From: an uncultured Eubacteriales bacterium
GTDB taxonomy: Bacteria > Bacillota > Clostridia > Peptostreptococcales > Anaerovoracaceae
Assembly (NCBI GenBank): GCA_900542565.1
Contig: UQOC01000032.1
Span: 1-22,482 of the forward strand
Direction: 5' to 3'
DNA: 22,482 bases
Under the pieces are notes generated by a model. That model was given only the letters and a program-made list of their open reading frames with translations, had not been told where the DNA came from and searched no databases. Made by a program: the position numbers and the translations under genes. Of the stretch, positions 13,989 through 20,324 are shown in pieces. How positions within the stretch are numbered: the stretch's first letter is position 1; the number at the start of each line of letters is the position of its first letter.

Positions 13989-14690
13989 CTAAAATTCCAT
14001 TTCAGGATTGTCTATGTCTACGAGACCGGTGACCGTGCTACAGCCGAAAACTTCTTTGAGGAGTCCGGCCAGCTGGTCTCTGGCTGCGATGACTCTATCC
14101 TTATTGAAGTCGGAAAAACCGTCAATAGGGAAAAATACATGAGAGGTTTCAGCTGTGATCTTTCCGTGCTCGCTCTGGCGCCAGGTCCAGCGTCTTGTCC
14201 TTATCTGATTTCCGGCGGCATATACGGCTTCACCTGGCTCGACGGTTTCTTCGCTGTCACTGCCAAAAGGCAGGAATGTGTCACCTGAACAGGAAAAGCG
14301 CACACATATACTTTCCGGCACTTCCCTCAGGTCATGGGCGCCGATGGGCAGTGTATATTTAAGGGATATGGCATTGCCCAGGTCTACGATGGGATTGATG
14401 TGGGGCATGCCTTTTCCTTTGGATATACGGCTGAACAGGGCCTCGATGGAGCACATGTATTTGTTGGGATTGATACCGAGGGCTCTGAATGCTTCCCTGT
14501 ATGGCAGGATGTCCGGTTCGTCTTTTACCCGTTTTCCGTCGAAGCGCTGAGCCGCTGAAAGGATATACTCATCCAGAAGAGCTGAGATTTCAGGCCTGTC
14601 GGCAGTGTTGTCTATACCTTTGGCTGCCACAACGCCGAAGCAGGCGTTGGGTATCTTGTCAAAAATATCTTTTTCTACAATAAATTTCAT
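13989..14690 (-). CDS. B3/B4 (Phe-tRNA-synthetase-like) domain protein
   Basis: A 233-residue soluble protein made almost wholly of a B3/B4-type domain, related to the editing domain of phenylalanyl-tRNA synthetase beta subunit. Recognisable family features are EPDILPYREAFRALGINPNK (about 60-79), INPIVDLGNAISLKY, and PIGAHDL in the middle. Stand-alone members are thought to act on aminoacyl-tRNA or amino acids, but this is not well established. The ATG at 14690 has GGAGGAAAAC immediately upstream, and a promoter lies at 14716-14744. Upstream in-frame codons (to 14864) run through that promoter and are not used. Confidence 0.88.
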   Translation of the reverse strand: MKFIVEKDIFDKIPNACFGVVAAKGIDNTADRPEISALLDEYILSAAQRFDGKRVKDEPDILPYREAFRALGINPNKYMCSIEALFSRISKGKGMPHINPIVDLGNAISLKYTLPIGAHDLREVPESICVRFSCSGDTFLPFGSDSEETVEPGEAVYAAGNQIRTRRWTWRQSEHGKITAETSHVFFPIDGFSDFNKDRVIAARDQLAGLLKEVFGCSTVTGLVDIDNPEMEF

Positions 14691-14715
14691 TGTTTTCCTC
14701 CGTTCGTACAATAAG

Positions 14716-14744
14716 AGTATAAGCTTTTGGACCCAAGATGGCAA
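14716..14744 (-). promoter_or_regulatory. Promoter of the B3/B4-domain gene
   Basis: Minus strand: -35 TTGCCA (14739-14744), 17-bp spacer, -10 TATACT (14716-14721). The -35 overlaps one arm of GGCAAA-N5-TTTGCC (14740-14745 and 14751-14756), a possible operator. Confidence 0.65.
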
Positions 14745-14810
14745 ATGAATTTTGCCTGTGGTGCCGGGAGAAAACACGGAAAACACGGCCGGTGAGGACT
14801 GAGAAAACCG

Positions 14811-14839
14811 TTGACATTTTGCAGCATTGTAAACATAAT
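14811..14839 (+). promoter_or_regulatory. Promoter of the thioesterase gene
   Basis: -35 TTGACA (14811-14816), 17-bp spacer, -10 CATAAT (14834-14839). The predicted start near 14846 is 55 bases before the chosen ATG. The two tandem copies of GAAAACACG at 14770-14787 lie just upstream and are unexplained. Confidence 0.75.
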
Positions 14840-14900
14840 TAAAGATAAGGGCAGCGCGCTCCACGGGCGGCCCGGAATTTCAGACTGGATCGGTGAAAGA

Positions 14901-15296
14901 ATGAGACCTACAGAAGAAATGATCAGGACATTTGAGAAAGACAGGTTTGCCACTTGCAATGGGGCGGTGATCGACCAGGTGGGAGACCATTATGCAAAAT
15001 GCAGCCTCAGGATCGAGGAAAACCACAGGAACGCCATGGGCGCCGTCATGGGAGGCGTATATTTTACTTTGGCGGATTTTGCCTTTGCAGTCGCGGCCAA
15101 CTGGCAGCACATGGAAACCGTTTCATTAAACTCAGAAATAGCTTATCTGGGTTCGGCCAGAGGCGACCGGCTGACTGCGGAGGCCGTTTGCGTGAAGGAT
15201 GGGCGGACGACCAGTTATTACAGGATCGAGGTTAAAGACAGTGAGGAAAGGCTTATCGCTGTCGTCAACACGACCGGGTATAAAACGGCAAGATAG
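14901..15296 (+). CDS. PaaI-type hotdog-fold thioesterase
   Basis: A 131-residue hotdog-fold protein that would hydrolyse acyl-CoA thioesters in the cytoplasm. The family core is NAMGAVMGGVYFTLADFAFA (about 45-64), where many relatives have a His-Gly-Gly (HGG) start to the central helix; here it is Met-Gly-Gly. VSLNSEIAYLGSARGDRL follows as the usual second strand block. The ATG at 14901 is chosen because the in-frame codons upstream run through the -35 and -10 boxes of the promoter at 14811. The Shine-Dalgarno (GGTGAAAG) is modest. It is divergent from the B3/B4 gene and ends in a clear terminator. Confidence 0.88.
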   Translation: MRPTEEMIRTFEKDRFATCNGAVIDQVGDHYAKCSLRIEENHRNAMGAVMGGVYFTLADFAFAVAANWQHMETVSLNSEIAYLGSARGDRLTAEAVCVKDGRTTSYYRIEVKDSEERLIAVVNTTGYKTAR

Positions 15297-15308
15297 CAGG
15301 ATCGTTGA

Positions 15309-15337
15309 AGCAGACGGCTGAGACCGGCTGCTTTTTT
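15309..15337 (+). terminator. Intrinsic terminator of the thioesterase gene
   Basis: AGCAGACGG (15309-15317) pairs with CCGGCTGCT (15324-15332) with one mismatch and is followed by a run of T to 15337. It starts 13 bases after the stop codon. Confidence 0.8.
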
Positions 15338-15344
15338 GTGTATA

Positions 15345-15380
15345 GAAAAACCGGTCTCCTGCTGATACAAAAGACCGGTT
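15345..15380 (-). terminator. Intrinsic terminator of the flavin reductase gene
   Basis: AACCGGTCT and AGACCGGTT (15349-15357 and 15372-15380) form a perfect 9-bp stem with a 14-nt loop. Read on the minus strand the stem is followed by a T5 run, so it terminates the leftward flavin-reductase transcript. It lies back to back with the rightward terminator. Confidence 0.75.
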
Positions 15381-15409
15381 CTATATTCTTTTGCAGGCCT
15401 CCCTTTGGA

Positions 15410-15988
15410 CTATTCGCCCTTTTTCATCAGGCCGGCCCCGGCATTCCATGCCTTGCCGACTTTATCTCCGGTCACATAATAACCGCTCTGGAATTCGTCG
15501 AAGATAAGAGCTTCAACTTTGGCCGGATCCACCTTGCCGTTTTCTGAGAGGACTGATTCTTCAGCTGCGGTGTTGACTATCTTTCCGACTATGGCATAAA
15601 GGTTTTCTGTTTCCACCACTTCTGCCAGTTCACACTCCATGACCACAGGAAATTCCTCTATGACAGGAGCGTTGACAAATTCGCTTTTAACAGCCGTGTA
15701 TCCGGTCCTTTCAAACTTGTCATTTATCTTGTTGCCTGAAGCGATACCGAAAAAGTCAGCAACATCCATGTGTTTTCTGTCGGCGAGGGCTACAGTGAAA
15801 GCCTTAGTTTTGAGAAGGTTTTGAGTTGTCTTGTGTTCCTCATCTATAAAGAGGGCCACTTTGTCGCTGCTGCACATCATGCCCCAGGCAGCGTTCATAA
15901 CATTGACTTTGCCGTTTTCATCATAAGCGGCTACCATGAGGACTGGCATAGGATATATGGCCGATACGACACCTAAATTTTTTTTCAT
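15410..15988 (-). CDS. Flavin reductase / flavoredoxin family protein
   Basis: A 192-residue FMN-binding split-barrel protein of the flavin reductase (flavoredoxin) family, which transfers electrons between NAD(P)H or ferredoxin and flavins. Typical features are the N-terminal PMPVLMVAAYDENGKVNVM, WGMMCSSDKVALFI, and a later FFGIASGNKINDKF that contributes to FMN binding. The start at 15988 has AAAGGAGAATACCC upstream. The longer frame to 16192 reads through the promoter at 16028-16056 and is rejected. It is a single-gene unit with its own promoter and terminator. The partner and substrate are unknown. Confidence 0.92.
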   Translation of the reverse strand: MKKNLGVVSAIYPMPVLMVAAYDENGKVNVMNAAWGMMCSSDKVALFIDEEHKTTQNLLKTKAFTVALADRKHMDVADFFGIASGNKINDKFERTGYTAVKSEFVNAPVIEEFPVVMECELAEVVETENLYAIVGKIVNTAAEESVLSENGKVDPAKVEALIFDEFQSGYYVTGDKVGKAWNAGAGLMKKGE

Positions 15989-16027
15989 TGGGTATTCTCC
16001 TTTCAAGTCGTGTGATCTGATAACTTT

Positions 16028-16056
16028 ATTATAGCCGCCATTTTCAGATTTCGCAA
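16028..16056 (-). promoter_or_regulatory. Promoter of the flavin reductase gene
   Basis: Minus strand: -35 TTGCGA (16051-16056), 17-bp spacer, perfect -10 TATAAT (16028-16033). It lies 40 bases upstream of the start codon. Confidence 0.8.
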
Positions 16057-16105
16057 GACCGCCGGAGGGTGCAGACAGCAGCAGATTTTCGGCCCTATGG
16101 CCGTA

Positions 16106-16138
16106 CATCGGTACCGGTCGTGTCGTGCATCGGCACCG
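16106..16138 (+). repeat. Two 11-bp direct repeats upstream of the first surface-protein promoter
   Basis: CATCGGTACCG (16106-16116) and CATCGGCACCG (16128-16138) differ at one base and are spaced 22 bp start to start, about two helical turns. They end 19 bases before the -35 at 16158. They could be an activator's tandem sites. No copy is seen upstream of the second surface gene. Confidence 0.5.
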
Positions 16139-16157
16139 CCTGGAATATAATAGAACC

Positions 16158-16184
16158 TTGACAAAATCGGCAGGGGGGTATACT
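16158..16184 (+). promoter_or_regulatory. Promoter of surface protein 1
   Basis: -35 TTGACA (16158-16163), a short 15-bp spacer ending in G6, and -10 TATACT (16179-16184). The G6 tract abuts the -10 exactly as in the second surface gene's promoter (19593-19622). The short spacer suggests that the promoter may need an activator. Confidence 0.65.
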
Positions 16185-16198
16185 GAAATCAAATAAGT

Positions 16199-16214
16199 CT
16201 ATACGCAAGTATAG
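16199..16214 (+). other. 5'-leader hairpin with GCAA (GNRA) tetraloop
   Basis: CTATAC-GCAA-GTATAG is a perfect 6-bp stem closed by a GNRA-type tetraloop, two bases before GAAGGAGG, the ribosome binding site of the first surface protein. It may stabilise the leader or influence ribosome access. Confidence 0.6.
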
Positions 16215-16228
16215 TGAAGGAGGAAAAT

Positions 16229-17599
16229 ATGAAAAGGTTATTTATCGCTTTTCTCTGCATCGTCATGGTGATGGCATTCCTGCCAACTGTGGCTTTTGCA
16301 CAAACAAACTATTTTGCAGTGACCATTGACGGCGTGAGAACGGAATATCCTTCCGCCGGAGACGCCGTTGCAGCTGTGGGAGAAGGCCAGACTGCGGTCA
16401 TCGAACTTTTGGCCGACTATAACGGAGGCGGAGTAAAAATCGAGCCGGCGGACGCGGGTAAAGACGTTACTTTCAAACTTAACGGTCATACCTGGAATGT
16501 AGGAGATCCGCTCGACGGTTCGCCGGGAACGGAGACGAACGCTTTTCAGCTTCTAAAAGGAAACAAGGTAACCTTTACTGACGGCGCCATAACATCCGCC
16601 AAGGCAAAGATCCTTTTCCAGAATTATTGCGATCTGACAATAGATAAAATGGATATATCCCTGACCACGCTGGGGACCGGCACTTACGTTGCTTCCAATA
16701 ATAACGGAACGACAGTGATCAAGGGCGGAACGGTAATTACGAATACGCCGGGTAATCACGCGATGGATTCTTTCACTTTCGGCGACTATGAAGGCGGTAA
16801 CGTTATCGTAGAAAACGCGACCATCAACGGCGATGTGGAAGCGGCTAACGGCGGCAAATTGACGCTCAACGGCGGAACGATCAACGGAAATGTCGACGTT
16901 TATAACTATACTTATGATAATAACGTATCAAAACCTGCCGTCTTTGTAATGGAAAACGGCGCTATAGCGGGCGATTTGAATACTACCAAAATTGGCGATA
17001 CGACGATCAACGGCGGTATGGTAGAAGGCAAGGTGACCTTTGATGATTCAGAAGGCGCGAAAGCCGTCATCAACGGCGGCTATTTCACTTCCGTAGATGA
17101 GAAAGTGGAAATCACCGCGGACGTCGTGACGGAGATGACGGATGGCGTAGATACGTTTATCGTTGCCAGCGAAGACTCCCTGAACGATATTCTGGATGAA
17201 ATCAACAGAATGGTTGAAGAGGGAGAAATCGAGGCCGCCGATCTTGAACAGCTGAGCATTACTGTAAATAAAGCGCCTGCTAACTTCAAGCTGGAGGTAC
17301 CCGTAGGCGTAACGGTAGCTAACGCGACGGAAAATCCGATCACAGTAAACGACGAAAGCGTGGCGGCAGACGGCGAAATTACCGTAAAGGAACCGGAAAC
17401 TACGAATCCTGATGAAGGAAAAGATGATCCGGCGGTAGGCGGCGACGATAAACCGGCAACCGAACCGGAGGAAAAACCTGAGACAGACAAAGACGTGCCG
17501 AAGACCGGCGACTCGTCCAACCTGGTTCTTTGGCTGACTCTGCTGGCCCTGACCGGCTCTGCTCTGGCAGGAACCGTCGTTTATAGCAGAAAGAAATAA
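16229..17599 (+). CDS. Sortase-anchored parallel-beta surface protein 1
   Basis: A 456-residue secreted protein. Residues 1-27 are a signal peptide (MKRLFIAFLCIVMVMAFLPT, cleaved after VAFA). The body is beta-helix-like, with repeated INGG/LNGG turns (ATINGDVEA, GGTINGNVDV, GDTTINGGMV, AVINGGYF). An acidic helical segment follows, then a Pro/Glu/Asp-rich stalk, and finally VPKTGDSSN, a hydrophobic helix and YSRKK, a sortase signal of the VPxTG type. It would be covalently fixed to the cell wall. The start at 16229 has GAAGGAGG upstream. A GTG at 16214 overlaps that site and is rejected. The gene is very rich in GGC, ACG and GCG codons compared with neighbours, perhaps a sign of different ancestry. 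Ligand or host target unknown. Confidence 0.9.
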   Translation: MKRLFIAFLCIVMVMAFLPTVAFAQTNYFAVTIDGVRTEYPSAGDAVAAVGEGQTAVIELLADYNGGGVKIEPADAGKDVTFKLNGHTWNVGDPLDGSPGTETNAFQLLKGNKVTFTDGAITSAKAKILFQNYCDLTIDKMDISLTTLGTGTYVASNNNGTTVIKGGTVITNTPGNHAMDSFTFGDYEGGNVIVENATINGDVEAANGGKLTLNGGTINGNVDVYNYTYDNNVSKPAVFVMENGAIAGDLNTTKIGDTTINGGMVEGKVTFDDSEGAKAVINGGYFTSVDEKVEITADVVTEMTDGVDTFIVASEDSLNDILDEINRMVEEGEIEAADLEQLSITVNKAPANFKLEVPVGVTVANATENPITVNDESVAADGEITVKEPETTNPDEGKDDPAVGGDDKPATEPEEKPETDKDVPKTGDSSNLVLWLTLLALTGSALAGTVVYSRKK

Positions 17600-17635
17600 A
17601 ATAGAATAGCGAGCGAATACGCTTAAGATTGCTTG

Positions 17636-17639
17636 CCGG
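17636..17639. repeat. CCGG flank, left target-site copy
   Basis: CCGG occurs at both ends of the IS (17636-17639 and 19536-19539). It may be a 4-bp target duplication. Because CCGG is its own complement, it can equally be read as two extra paired bases of the inverted repeats. Confidence 0.45.
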
Positions 17640-17696
17640 GGCTGTCGCACAGTTGACCGATCAGGTCAGCTACAGCGATAGCTCCTTTCTTTTGCA
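17638..17696 (+). repeat. Left terminal inverted repeat of the IS
   Basis: 59 bp beginning GGGGCTGTCGCACAGTTGAC. Its complement at 19479-19537 differs only in a 3-base stretch (TAC here, CGG in the complement). Confidence 0.93.
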
Positions 17697-17706
17697 TAAA
17701 AACATG

Positions 17707-17741
17707 AAAACCCTTGCAAGTTCAACACCTGCAAGGGTTTT
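17707..17741 (+). terminator. Hairpin that shields the transposase from read-through
   Basis: AAAACCCTTGCA and TGCAAGGGTTTT pair perfectly over 12 bp with an 11-nt loop. It sits just inside the left inverted repeat and ends in TTTT. It would stop incoming transcripts, or hide the start if transcribed, as in many IS elements. Confidence 0.75.
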
Positions 17742-17743
17742 GG

Positions 17744-17752
17744 TGGTATAAT
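17744..17752 (+). promoter_or_regulatory. Extended -10 promoter for the transposase
   Basis: TGGTATAAT is a consensus extended -10 (TGnTATAAT), with no -35 at 17 bp. Its predicted start site falls on or next to the ATG at 17759, so the mRNA may be leaderless. Confidence 0.6.
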
Positions 17753-17758
17753 ATCTGT

Positions 17759-19387
17759 ATGAAAAAACTTAACACCACCAATAAAAACTATACAACAAAT
17801 GAAAAGTGTTTTCAACTTCAAATTCCAATGAATTTAAGCATCATCATCCCAGATGATGACAGCGTGAGATTGCTGAGTCAGTTTGTAGAGGAGATGGATC
17901 TGACTTGCCTTTATGAAACATACAGCATGTTTAAAGAAAACCATGTGACCCCACGCCAGATGTTGAAAATTCTTCTTTATGCTTACCTTGATGGAAAATA
18001 TTCTTCCAGAGAAATTGAAAAAGCTTGCCATAGAGATGTTAATTACATGTATCTTCTTGAAGGCAAACATGTACCTGATCATGTCACCATTGCAAGATTT
18101 CGCAGTCTCCATTTTGCACCCTGTGCAAAAAATATTCTCACCGAATGTACAGAACTTCTGTTTGAGCTCGGCGAAATTTCCGGAAAAAATATTTTCATTG
18201 ACGGAACCAAGATAGAAGCCAATGCCAACAAGTATACATTTGTATGGAAGAGAGCTGTAACAAAGAATCAGGAGAAATTCGGTAAAAAGGCAGCAGCTCT
18301 TGTAGCCGAATGTGTGCAAACATATTCCCTGAAACCTGTCTGGCAAGGAAAGGTCAAGATCAAAACACTCAAGAAGCTGCGAAAAAAGCTTTATGCCATA
18401 AAGGAACAGGAATGTATTGAGTTTGTATATGGCAGCGGAAAACGAAAAACTTTGCTTCAAAAGCATATCGAACAGCTTGAGGTCTGTCTGGAAAAGCTGA
18501 AAGAATACAATCACAAGATCCATGTCTGCGGAAAACGCAACAGTTATTCCAAGACAGATACAGATGCAACCTTCATGCGAATGAAAGAAGATGCTATGAA
18601 AAACGGCCAGTTAAAACCGGCCTACAACCTTCAGCATGGAATTGATGCAGAGTATGTGGTGTGGCTTGAGGCACTCGCGAATCCGACAGATACGCCAACA
18701 CTGGTGCCATTCCTTGAAGATATGGGTCAGCATTTATCGTTCAAGTATATGAACATTGTAGCAGATGCCGGATATGAAAGTGAAGAAAATTACAGCTACA
18801 TAGAGGAGCACGGGCAGTTTGCATATATTAAACCGTCTAACTATGAAATCTCAAAGACCAGAAAATATCAGGCCGATATCAGCAATCGCGAGAATATGGT
18901 CTACGATGAGGAAAAAGATTGCTATCGCTGTAGTCAGGGGAATCTTTTAAAATCAGCAGGAAGCAAACAGCGGCAAACGGCAAGCGGATATATTGCAACA
19001 AAAGTCATATACAAGTGCAGTGATTGTACATATTGTCCGGTGAAAAACAGATGTATTAAAGGAAACCATTGGAAAGTGCCAGAATCCGAGCGATTTAAAT
19101 CACTGGAGGTATCGAGGAGATTTGAAAGACAGCGTGCTGAATCACTAAAAAGGATCACGAGTCAACAGGGGATCATACTTAGGATCAATAGAAGCATTCA
19201 GTCCGAAGGCAGCTTTGCAGACCTTAAATGGGACAGAGGTTTCAGGCGATTTCTCTGCCGGGGCAGTTCCAATGTTTACGCAGAATGCGTACTGCTTGCT
19301 ATTTCACACAATATTGAAAAACTGCACAACAAGATCCAGCATGGAAAGACGGGAGCACACCTTCACTGTGAAGAAAAAGTAGCATAG
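17759..19387 (+). CDS. IS1182-family DDE transposase
   Basis: A 542-residue transposase. Family features: IIPDDDSVRLLSQFVEEMDL near the N-terminus, TPRQMLKILLYAYLDGKYSSR (DUF772 region), FIDGTKIEAN (first catalytic Asp148), VADAGYESEEN (second Asp336), a cysteine-rich YKCSDCTYCPVKNRCIKG (zinc-ribbon-like), and SEGSFADLKWDRGFRR with Glu483 as the likely third catalytic acid. All three acids are present and the frame is unbroken. The ATG at 17759 has no Shine-Dalgarno. A longer frame to a TTG at 17714 would run through the hairpin and the -10, so it is rejected. Confidence 0.93.
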   Translation: MKKLNTTNKNYTTNEKCFQLQIPMNLSIIIPDDDSVRLLSQFVEEMDLTCLYETYSMFKENHVTPRQMLKILLYAYLDGKYSSREIEKACHRDVNYMYLLEGKHVPDHVTIARFRSLHFAPCAKNILTECTELLFELGEISGKNIFIDGTKIEANANKYTFVWKRAVTKNQEKFGKKAAALVAECVQTYSLKPVWQGKVKIKTLKKLRKKLYAIKEQECIEFVYGSGKRKTLLQKHIEQLEVCLEKLKEYNHKIHVCGKRNSYSKTDTDATFMRMKEDAMKNGQLKPAYNLQHGIDAEYVVWLEALANPTDTPTLVPFLEDMGQHLSFKYMNIVADAGYESEENYSYIEEHGQFAYIKPSNYEISKTRKYQADISNRENMVYDEEKDCYRCSQGNLLKSAGSKQRQTASGYIATKVIYKCSDCTYCPVKNRCIKGNHWKVPESERFKSLEVSRRFERQRAESLKRITSQQGIILRINRSIQSEGSFADLKWDRGFRRFLCRGSSNVYAECVLLAISHNIEKLHNKIQHGKTGAHLHCEEKVA

Positions 19388-19478
19388 AAGGAGCAACATG
19401 GATAACTGGGAGCAGGGCCCCTGTATTTGTGCTGCTGTTTTTTATTTTAGAGTTGAAAATTGAAAGCATTTCATAATC

Positions 19479-19537
19479 TGCAAAAGAAAGGAGCTATCGC
19501 TCCGGCTGACCTGATCGGTCAACTGTGCGACAGCCCC
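19479..19537 (-). repeat. Right terminal inverted repeat of the IS
   Basis: The complement of this stretch matches the left repeat at 56 of 59 positions. The sequence between the transposase stop (19387) and this repeat holds a T-rich run (about 19438-19449) after AGCAG/CTGCT, a weak possible terminator. Confidence 0.93.
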
Positions 19538-19592
19538 GGTTTTCGCGTAGTTAACGCAGTTTGACGGGATAAAATTTTATGTTTTTTAACTA

Positions 19593-19622
19593 TTGACAAA
19601 AGGCGTTGGAGGGGGGTATGCT
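19593..19622 (+). promoter_or_regulatory. Promoter of surface protein 2
   Basis: -35 TTGACA (19593-19598), 18-bp spacer ending in G6 (19611-19616), -10 TATGCT (19617-19622). It has the same TTGACAAAA start and G6-TAT junction as the promoter at 16158. It lies 54 bases outside the IS right end, so the IS did not disrupt it. Confidence 0.65.
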
Positions 19623-19667
19623 AAAGGCAATAATAGTAGTTATACCTTAATTGGAGAGGAGGAACCG

Positions 19668-20324
19668 ATGAAAAAGTTTTTCGTAGTTTTTCTTTGCATA
19701 GCAATGGTAGTCGTATGCATGCCTACGTTTGCCTTTGCAGCAGAGAATGATGTTCAACAAGTAAGCGATATGGCTGGGCTCAAAGCTGCCCTTGAAGCGG
19801 GTGGAAACGTTGAACTAACAGCCAATATTACGTCCGAAGCGAGAGTGGATATCAGCATAACCAAGCCTGTTACCCTCGATCTCAAAGGATTCAGCGCGAG
19901 CAGTACTTATGGCGGCATCAATCATTTTCTTATGACCGTCAGGGACGGCGGTTCGCTTACTTTGAACGATTCGGTGGGCGGCGGTAAGCTTGCCGCTACG
20001 CACAGTTCTTATGGATATGGAATACAGCTTTACAGCGGCAGCACGTTCATCATGAACGGCGGCGCCGTTGAAACCACGCAGGAAACGGTTGACGTTTGCA
20101 CGTCTGCATCAAACGTGAAGATTGAGATTAACGACGGCGCTTTGGTTTCAAGCGACGATAGCGTTTTGAACGCGCGCGGCAAAGAAAGCGTCGACGTTCA
20201 GATTAAAGGCGGCACGCTCAGCGCCAACGGAATGGCAACGGAATGGCAAGGACGGCCATATATGCGTCAGGCGACCAGGAAGACGCTATCAAAATGGACG
20301 TCTCCGGCGGCAAGATCAGTTTGA
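19668..20324 (+). CDS. Surface protein 2, N-terminal part, prematurely stopped by an 11-bp duplication
   Basis: The ATG at 19668 has GGAGAGGAGG upstream. The product begins with a signal peptide (MKKFFVVFLCIAMVVVCMPT, cleaved after FAFA) that closely resembles that of surface protein 1. A module with VSDMAGLKAALEAGGNVEL and VTLDLKGFSAS follows, then parallel-beta repeats with MNGG/IKGG turns. True sequence runs to about 20236 (SANGMA), after which the frame is wrong and stops at 20322-20324 (tail TEWQGRPYMRQATRKTLSKW). The tandem copy of AACGGAATGGC (20226-20247) causes this. As it stands the protein is about 218 residues, secreted but unanchored. Removing one copy gives the much longer open frame listed next. 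Confidence 0.88.
   Translation: MKKFFVVFLCIAMVVVCMPTFAFAAENDVQQVSDMAGLKAALEAGGNVELTANITSEARVDISITKPVTLDLKGFSASSTYGGINHFLMTVRDGGSLTLNDSVGGGKLAATHSSYGYGIQLYSGSTFIMNGGAVETTQETVDVCTSASNVKIEINDGALVSSDDSVLNARGKESVDVQIKGGTLSANGMATEWQGRPYMRQATRKTLSKWTSPAARSV
20226..20247 (+). repeat. 11-bp tandem duplication inside the surface protein 2 gene
   Basis: AACGGAATGGC occurs twice head to tail (20226-20236 and 20237-20247). Eleven is not a multiple of three, so it shifts the frame. With a single copy the reading is SANGMARTAIYASGDQEDAI, a smooth continuation. Confidence 0.95.

Larger units (their letters stand above)
17638..19537 (+). mobile_element. IS1182-family insertion sequence, complete
   Basis: A 1.9-kb element with 59-bp terminal inverted repeats that match at 56 positions (17638-17696 and 19479-19537), both starting GGGGCTGTCGCACAG. 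It contains one intact DDE transposase gene in the + orientation and is visibly more A+T-rich than its surroundings. CCGG is present at both outer borders. It is inserted in the intergenic region between two related surface-protein genes and disrupts neither. All parts needed for movement appear intact. Confidence 0.93.

Noticed and set aside
14811..14900. Upstream start (TTG 14811) for the thioesterase
   Set aside because: The TTG is the first part of the TTGACA -35 box, and the region runs through the -10. The family start fits the ATG at 14901.
16146..16151. TATAAT upstream of surface gene 1 as its -10
   Set aside because: No acceptable -35 lies 16-18 bp upstream, and the TTGACA/TATACT pair fits better and is matched in the second surface gene.
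16214..16228. GTG start for surface protein 1
   Set aside because: It overlaps the ribosome binding site of the ATG at 16229, where a proper signal peptide begins.
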